DNA of 64,000 bases from Chelonoidis abingdonii (lineage: Eukaryota > Chordata > Testudines > Testudinidae), in assembly GCF_003597395.2 (NCBI RefSeq), contig NC_133769.1, positions 44,499,831 to 44,563,830 on the forward strand, written 5' to 3'. Made by a program: the position numbers and the translations under genes. The notes under the pieces are model-generated. The model did no database searches. It had not been told where the DNA came from and was given only the letters and a program-made list of their open reading frames with translations. Positions 58,450 through 64,000 of the stretch are shown one piece after another (the stretch's first letter is position 1; every line of letters starts with the position of its first letter).

Positions 58450-60082
58450 AGTGTGCATTATCCACTCATTAGCAGGGAAGGAGAAGTAATGACAGATAAC
58501 ACCAAGAAGACTGAGGGGTTTAATGCCTGTTGTGTTTCAGTCTTTCCAAAAAGGTCCATTGTGACCCAGATGCTTAACACAATATTAACAATAAGGAGGA
58601 AAAGAACACAAGCTAGAGTAGGGAAAGAACAGGTTAACGAATATTTAAATAAGGTAGATATGTTCAAGTTTACAGAGCCTGATGAATTTCACTCTAGGGT
58701 ACTTGAGGAACTAGCTCAAACGAACTCAGAACCATTAGTGATTTTCTCTGAGAACTCATGGAGGACTAGTGAGAGTCTCAAAGGACTGGAGATGGGCAAA
58801 CATGGTAGCTATCTTTACAAGGTGGAACAGAGAGGACTGGGGAATTATAGACCAGTCAGCTTAACTTTGTTACTCAGAAAGAAATCTGAATAAATTGTTA
58901 ATCAAGAAGAAGATAAGGTAATAGTAGTAGCCAATGTGAATTTGTCAAGAACAAAGCATACCAAACAACCCTAATTTCCTTCTTTAACAGGTTTACTGGC
59001 CTAATGTATAGGGGGAAGCAGTAGAGATAATATATTTTAATTTTTAGTAAGGATTTTGACACAATCCCACATTACATTATTGTAAGCAGTTAGGGAAATG
59101 GGTATAGATGAAATTACTATAAGGTCAGTGTACAACTGGCTCTAAAAAAAGTACTCTGTAGTTATCAATGGTTTACTGTCACTCTAGGAGGAAATACCTA
59201 GTAGAGCCTTGCCAAGATCTGTCCTTGGTCTGGTACTAGCCAATATTTTTGATAATTTGAGGTAATGGAGTGGAAAGTATACTTATGAAATTTTCAGATG
59301 ACACCAAGCTGGGAGGGGTTGCAAGTGCATTGGAATTCAAAATGACCTTAACAAATTGGAGAACTGGTCTGAAATAAACAAGATGAAATTCAGTAGATAC
59401 AAATGCAAAGCACTACACTAAGGAAGAAAAAATCAAATACCCAAATACAAAATCAGGAATAACTGGCTAGGCAATACTGCAAAAAAGAATCTGAGCATTT
59501 TAGTGGATCACAAATAGAACATCCGTCAACAGTGGTGATTCTGTTGCACAAAAGGCAAATGTCATTCTGGTATGTATTTAACAAGAACATTGTATGTAAG
59601 ACATAGGAGGTAATTGCTCAGCTCTACTCAGCATTTGTGAGGTCTCAGCTTGAGTTCTCAGTACCACACTTAAAGAGAGATGTGGGCAAATTGGGGAGAG
59701 TCCAGAGGAGAGTAATACAAATAAGTTTAGAAAACATAGCCTGTGAGGAAACATTAAAAAAAAAAAAAATGTGCACACTTTAGTCTTGAGAAAAGAAGAT
59801 TGGAACATGGGGGAGGACTTGGTAATAGTCCTCAAATATGTAAAAGACTGGTATGAAGAGGATGATTCTTAATCTTCAGGGAGGAATATTTAGGTTGAAT
59901 ACTAGGAAAAAAATTCTGACTATAAAGATGGTTAAGTACTGGAATAAGTTACCAAGGGATGTTGTATAAACTCTGTCATTAGAGATTTTTAAGAAGCAGT
60001 TAGACAAACAAAAACCCAGGGGAAGTGGGGTGGACTAGGTGACCTCTCAAGGTCTCTACCAGCCCTGGGTTTATCCACTAGG
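58450..60082 (+). repeat. CR1 LINE, 3' 1.6 kb
   Basis: From 58450 the sequence follows the CR1 ORF2 second half and 3' end: GACAGATAACACCAAGAAGA, GCCTGATGAATTTCACTCTA, GGGGAATTATAGACCAGTCA, TTCAGATGACACCAAGCTGG, GTCCAGAGGAGAGTAATACA and GACCTCTCAAGGTCTCTACC. The RT frame is open for 146 codons at 58453-58893 and then breaks. It starts 340 bp after WASL exon 6, in sense. Confidence 0.92.
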
Positions 60083-60389
60083 CTTCATAGTCATATTATA
60101 ACAGTGGGAATGTATAGAGCCTGAGTTAGCTACAGAAGGCATCCACTTCAGTTCCCTTAATACAGAATCAAGGTTTTCTTCAGTGTGGGCTTATGTCCTT
60201 GTCCTGCAATCCTGTTTTATTTAACCCTCATCCTCCATCACTAGCATGCGGGGATAGACTGGCAAACTTTCCCATGGAACTAGTAGCACTATTGTTACAG
60301 TAATCTCATGTAATAGTGTTTAGAAAGCATGTGGAATATAGTGAGAGCTCAATAAAGGTGAGGAAAGAAAGGATAAAATGTATCCTTTT

Positions 60390-60515
60390 TCCAAATGTGA
60401 TTCTTAAGTTCTTTGAGGCAGGAATCATTTTATCTGTTTATACAGTGCCTAGTACAATGGAGTCCTAGTCTGTGACTGGGGCTCCTAGGCTCGACCAGAA
60501 TACAAACAATAAAAG
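60390..60515 (+). repeat. Old amniote repeat (MIR/L3-like tail)
   Basis: TTCTTTGAGGCAGGAATCAT, TACAGTGCCTAGTACAATGG and GGGGCTCCTAGGCTCGACCA are the family order also seen at 34925. Confidence 0.65.
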
Positions 60516-60519
60516 AAGC

Positions 60520-61085
60520 ATGACCGCCAGAAAACCAGACAATAGGGAAAAGCTGAACTGCGTGGCCTAAAAGAAGGAAAAACTCCAGTGACCGTCACGC
60601 CTTAGCTGAAATCCCCAGTGTAGACATTTGTGGCCCACTGGTGGTGGAGCTCCACTGATGTATATCCCTAGCATAGATAAGCAAAATCCATAATAAATGA
60701 TCAGTTGCACTAGTGGAGTTTATCGTTGCTTAAACCAACACTCTGTGTGCACTAGTGCAGCCACACCAGTGGCTAATCACAGGTATCTGTCACAAAGGCA
60801 AAATTCCTACTGAAAAAAATCATTTATAAATCTTTGCCATTGTTTTTTACTTTGGTGGGATGTGGTCTTATTCTGAGGTGTGTGTAATGTGTATGTCTAC
60901 ATACATACATTATAAGCTTCCCAGTAAAAGTGACCTAGTATTGTGGGATAAATGTTTAATACCTGCTTTTGTTACAAACATAGGGACGTTCTTATCTTGA
61001 TATTGTCAAGACAGCACAGTTGAATAATTTGGTCCAGCATAGATATAAATAAGTACTGTAGTTAAAGTATTGAACTATTGAGCAT
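60520..61085. other. Intron 6 stretch, nothing recognised
   Basis: No supportable feature apart from a short TACA repeat at 60897-60911. Confidence 0.45.
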
Positions 61086-61089
61086 CATA

Positions 61090-61400
61090 ACTAGAGCTGG
61101 TTGGGAAAATTCCAGTGAAACATTTTTTCATCAGAATTTGCTGATTCCTCAAAAATGAAACATGTCACACTAGCCAGAATCTGGTCGGTTTCATCATTAT
61201 TTGATGGTGGGCAGCACTGAAGTGATAAGAATCATGTTCATTTCAGTCAATATCCGCAAAGGCTTTTGGGGTCCTTGGTTCTACTTCAACCTGCCAGGGA
61301 TCTCAGGGAATATATTTTGTTTTGGAAATGCCCACATTTTTATCAGCCCAAAAAATATTTCCTGAAACTCAAATTTCACAAACCTAAAATTTGGCTTTTC
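61090..61400 (+). repeat. Unclassified dispersed repeat, copy B
   Basis: GAGCTGGTTGGGAAAATTCC, AAACATTTTTTCATCA and TTTGCTGATT parallel copy A at 1330-1490 on the opposite strand. The right part (GAAACTCAAATTTCACAAAC) may be the inverted end. Confidence 0.6.
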
Positions 61401-61489
61401 TGCCAAGTCTAAGCATAATTCATGTTACATATACCTTGTATAAATCAAAGTTGAACCTGGATAACTAAAGATGTCATTTGAAACCAGTT

Positions 61490-61590
61490 TAGTTAGTTGT
61501 GCACCCATGAGTTAACTGAATTGGTTTAAAAAAAAAAATCCTCTTAGTTACACTATTGCAGCTTTCTTGTGTAGACAAGCCCTTACCTTA
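61490..61590. repeat. MITE-like right end
   Basis: GTGTAGACAAGCCCTTA at 61571-61587 matches the right end of the Harbinger-like MITE at 2170-2433 (GTGTAGGCAAGCCCTTA). The left end was not located with certainty. Confidence 0.45.
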
Positions 61591-62204
61591 CACATAATCA
61601 TAAAACTTGTATGCAAAATATTTTAGCATTTTCATAAAAATTCATTTTTGTTTGTTGAAAAGAGTAATGTAACATTTTTCAAAATAAATTTGGTCAATAC
61701 ATAAAGGTAATCTGTGTGATGTTTTTCCATAGATTTTTTTTAAATTGTTTTTAATACCACTAGCAATAACCATGAATGTTTAAGAAACAAATGAGCATAC
61801 AAATGTTGTTAATTTAGTGCCAGTCATGATCTTCTGTCCATCAGCTGTAAGTCTTTTGAGAAGCAGTGTGAAATACACAACTAGCTTAAATGTTTTAATT
61901 TCTCTGATAATTTCAGCTGACTTTATACAATAAGTGTTAGGAATAAACTGTATATGTAATTATATTTCATATTGATATGAAAAAGGGTTATATAAATACT
62001 TGTAAAATTTAGCTAGAAATAGCTCATGTCATTTCATATGAATGTTTAGAATAATAGCATGATTAATAAGGGGTTTTTTAGAGTAGACTTTTGTTCATTT
62101 TGTGCATCTTATCTAAAAGACTTCTAATTATGCTACTTAAAAATGGTCTTTGTTACTTTTTGGTCTTAATTTGTATCATTCTTGTAAGGGAATATTTGTA
62201 GTAG

Positions 62205-62305
62205 AGTAGCACCTAGAAGCCCTAGCCAAGACTGGGACCCCAGTGCGGTAGGCACATATGAAGGCAGTCTCTTTCTTGATGAACTTAATCTGAAGTCTGC
62301 TGTTT
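62205..62305 (-). repeat. Old amniote repeat tail, antisense
   Basis: GTAGCACCTAGAAGCCCTAG, then CTGGGACCCCAGTGCGGTAG and GATGAACTTAATCTGAA are the reverse complement of the family at 34925 and 60390. Confidence 0.6.
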
Positions 62306-62871
62306 GTCAGCTGGATGTCCCCCTGATGTATTTTTGTGACCCTCATGACTTACTCAGATTGTGCAGAATCTCAGCTTGATTTTTAAAAAGGTGTTTTTAA
62401 AAAGGTGTTTTTAAGTCTTTGTTTTTGTCAGAAGACGTTCCAAATATGTAATGCTTGTAAACTAATGTAGTGCTGCCTTCCTGATTCTGTAGGCAGCCTG
62501 AAACAGTGGCTAGGAGATATGTGAACTCTTGTCTCCTATTAATCTCATGGGAATGTCAAACTGTTGGCACATAAATGTCAACACTGACTATTTTAGTGGA
62601 TGGAAGGGTATGGGAGACACACCTGGGCTGATGAGAACTGGGACTTGCCTAGGGAAGGAAATGCAGCATAGAACAGAAACACTAAGCGAAGGAAAAGGGG
62701 GAAAGGAGCAGTAGGTGAGGAAAAGAAATAGAGCAAAAATGGTGGTTGCCCAAAGAACGGCCAGCATACTTTCCCACTGTGTGGTACTGAATGTGACAAT
62801 AAATAACTTAAATAGTAGCAGAAGTGCAGTTACTGTATAGAAGCCAAAATCTATCCTTGATGTTTGTGGGG

Positions 62872-63335
62872 AGGGATAGCTCAGTGGTTTGAGCATTGGC
62901 CTGCTAAACCCAGGGTTGTGAGTTCAATCCTTGAGGGGGCCACTTAGGCCAGGTCTACACGACACGCGAAAATCGATTTTAGATACGCAATTTCAGCTAC
63001 GAGAATAGCGTAGCTGAAATCGATCTACTCACCTGTCTTCACCGCGCGGGATCGATGTGCGCGGCTCGCCATGTCGATTCCGGAACTCTGTTGGTTTTGG
63101 TGGAGTTCCGGAATCAATGTAAGCGCGCTCAGGGATCAATACATCGCGTCTAGATAAGACGCGATATATCGATCCCCGAGCAATCGATTGTAACGCGCCG
63201 ATATGGCGCGTTGTATAGACGTGGCCTTAGGGATCTGGGGCAAAAATCAGTACTTGGTCCTGCTAGTGAAAGCAGGGGGCTTGACTTAATGACCTTTCAA
63301 GGTCCCTTCCAGTTCTAGGAGAGAGGTATATCTCC
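62872..63335 (+). repeat. tRNA-derived SINE split by a MITE
   Basis: The head (GATAGCTCAGTGGTTTGAGC, TTGTGAGTTCAATCCTTGAG) ends at 62946. The body resumes at 63230 (GATCTGGGGCAAAAATCAGT) and the tail ends with AGGTCCCTTCCAGTTCTAGG and an A-run at 63343-63363. Removing 62947-63229 restores the family sequence CCACTTAGGGATC. Confidence 0.92.
62947..63226. mobile_element. Hairpin-rich Harbinger-like MITE, 280 bp, nested in SINE
   Basis: TTA lies on both sides (62944-62946, 63227-63229), and the ends are GGCCAGGTCTACAC and (minus strand) GGCCACGTCTATAC. Inside lie successive stem-loops: 62990-63001 with 63009-63020 (12 bp, perfect), 63042-63047 with 63059-63064 (6 bp), 63076-63088 with 63103-63115 (13 bp, perfect), 63127-63151 with 63157-63181 (25 bp, three mismatches) and 63192-63199 with 63205-63212 (8 bp). 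A 10-bp palindrome CAATCGATTG sits at 63181-63190. TTA duplication and TIR length fit PIF/Harbinger. No coding capacity. Confidence 0.88.
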
Positions 63336-63559
63336 AATTATTTAAAAAAAAAAAAAAAAAAAAGCTCCAGTTAACATCAACATATTATTCTGGGGTATGG
63401 AGTCCTAAATTTATGCCACACTCCATAACCAAAAGTAGTGGAATTCAGTCCTCCCTACCAAATGAGTGTTACTCATGATCTGGATGAACAAGACAAAAGA
63501 TGGGAGAAAAAGTATTTTGTAGCGCATAATACAAATGGAGATCTGAAGCACTGAGAGGT

Positions 63560-63665
63560 GTTGATTGATGACTTACCCAGTGTCTCACAAAAAGACTGAC
63601 ATAACCTGATACTGAACCCAGAGCTCCTGGAGTCCTAGTCCAGTGTTCTAACCACAAGACTGCCA
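63560..63665 (-). repeat. MIR-type SINE, antisense
   Basis: CTTACCCAGTGTCTCACAAA, GAACCCAGAGCTCCTGGAGT and CCAGTGTTCTAACCACAAGA are the reverse complement of the MIR core and head. It ends 38 bp before WASL exon 7. Confidence 0.7.
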
Positions 63666-63702
63666 TTTGTCTGACATGGATTTCTTTAATTTTGCTTTTT
63701 AG

Positions 63703-63745
63703 ACACATTGGACACGTTGGTTGGGATCCAAACACAGGTTTTGAT
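63703..63745 (+). CDS. WASL: WASL exon 7 (CRIB motif core)
   Basis: This 43-nt exon is phase 2 at the start and phase 0 at the end. The acceptor is TTGCTTTTTAG and the donor GTAAGT. Joined to exon 6 it gives NFQHIGHVGWDPNTGFD. The F-x-H-x-x-H-V-G signature is the CRIB core that contacts GTP-bound Cdc42. The next exon, with the rest of the GTPase-binding domain, is beyond the window. Identity is certain from the conserved motif and in-phase joining. Confidence 0.96.
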
Positions 63746-64000
63746 GTAAGTAACGTCCGCATTGTACATAACATATCAGATGGTTAAAGGCATTGTGTTT
63801 TTGACTAAGGTGTCCAAGAATGGTATCAAAAACTAAAAGTTCCATCGTGAGCCATGCAAGTCATGGCTACTGTGATGCTACAGAATGATGCACTCTGGAA
63901 AAGTTATGTGGAGGGAAAATACTAAAAAGATTTAAGGGGAGAGGGGGGAATTGTAGAAGACTAGCTAATCCTTAAATTTTGTGCTTAATATTTTCTTTCC

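Larger units (their letters stand above)
1..64000 (+). other. WASL: Partial WASL (N-WASP) gene body
   Basis: Six exons with AG/GT boundaries join in one uninterrupted frame that matches the WH1 domain, linker, basic region and start of the CRIB motif of N-WASP, the ubiquitous WASP-family activator of Arp2/3. I looked for the GC-rich first exon encoding the N-terminus upstream of the WH1 core and did not find it, so bases 1-31710 are most simply intron 1. Downstream exons for the rest of the GTPase-binding domain, the proline-rich region and the VCA tail are absent and should lie beyond base 64000. The remaining sequence is intronic, AT-rich and dense in transposable elements. Gene identity is near certain; the placement of exon 1 is inferred. 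Confidence 0.93.

Noticed and set aside
62872..62945. Possible tRNA gene with A and B boxes
   Set aside because: It is the head of a SINE, with the same sequence at 484 and 23148; no acceptor stem or tRNA 3' end follows.

Overview
The window is vertebrate nuclear DNA, most likely from a turtle. The evidence is CR1 LINEs, tRNA-derived SINEs whose 3' tail resembles CR1 (the pattern of cryptodire turtle SINEs), DIRS-type tyrosine-recombinase retrotransposons, Penelope-like ends, and MIR, hAT, PIF/Harbinger-like and pogo-like relics. There is no bacterial, viral or CRISPR locus. Family names come from my own recognition of motifs; no database search was run.

The only host gene I can support is WASL (N-WASP), on the + strand. 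Six coding exons read continuously in phase: 31711-31845, 35139-35225, 35910-36006, a 24-nt microexon at 47411-47434, 57937-58108 and 63703-63745. They encode most of the WH1/EVH1 domain, the linker and basic region, and the start of the CRIB/GTPase-binding domain. Exon 1 (N-terminus) and the exons for the proline-rich and VCA parts were not found and should lie outside. Bases 1-31710 are therefore most simply intron 1.

The rest is intron filled with repeats. Intron 1 holds a Harbinger-like MITE, a GC-rich element near 6 kb, a non-LTR fragment near 10.5 kb, a pogo/Tigger-like element, two solo LTRs, a third LTR nested in a DIRS relic (19.7-22.6 kb), and a second DIRS relic (26-27.5 kb). Intron 2 holds a CR1 with a nested hAT element, two more hAT elements and a Penelope-like end. 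Intron 4 holds a structurally complete DIRS element (41571-47097) ending 313 bp before the microexon. Intron 5 holds a third DIRS relic. Intron 6 holds a CR1 and a SINE carrying a nested hairpin-rich MITE.

The most notable object is the 5.5-kb DIRS element. Its inverted terminal repeats enclose an ORF1 region with five copies of a ~180-bp tandem unit, then RT, RNase H and tyrosine-recombinase remnants. Its internal complementary region is the reverse complement of the element's two ends joined together, the hallmark of replication through a circular junction. All DIRS copies lie in the same orientation as WASL. The outer terminal repeat of at least two copies carries a consensus splice-donor motif.
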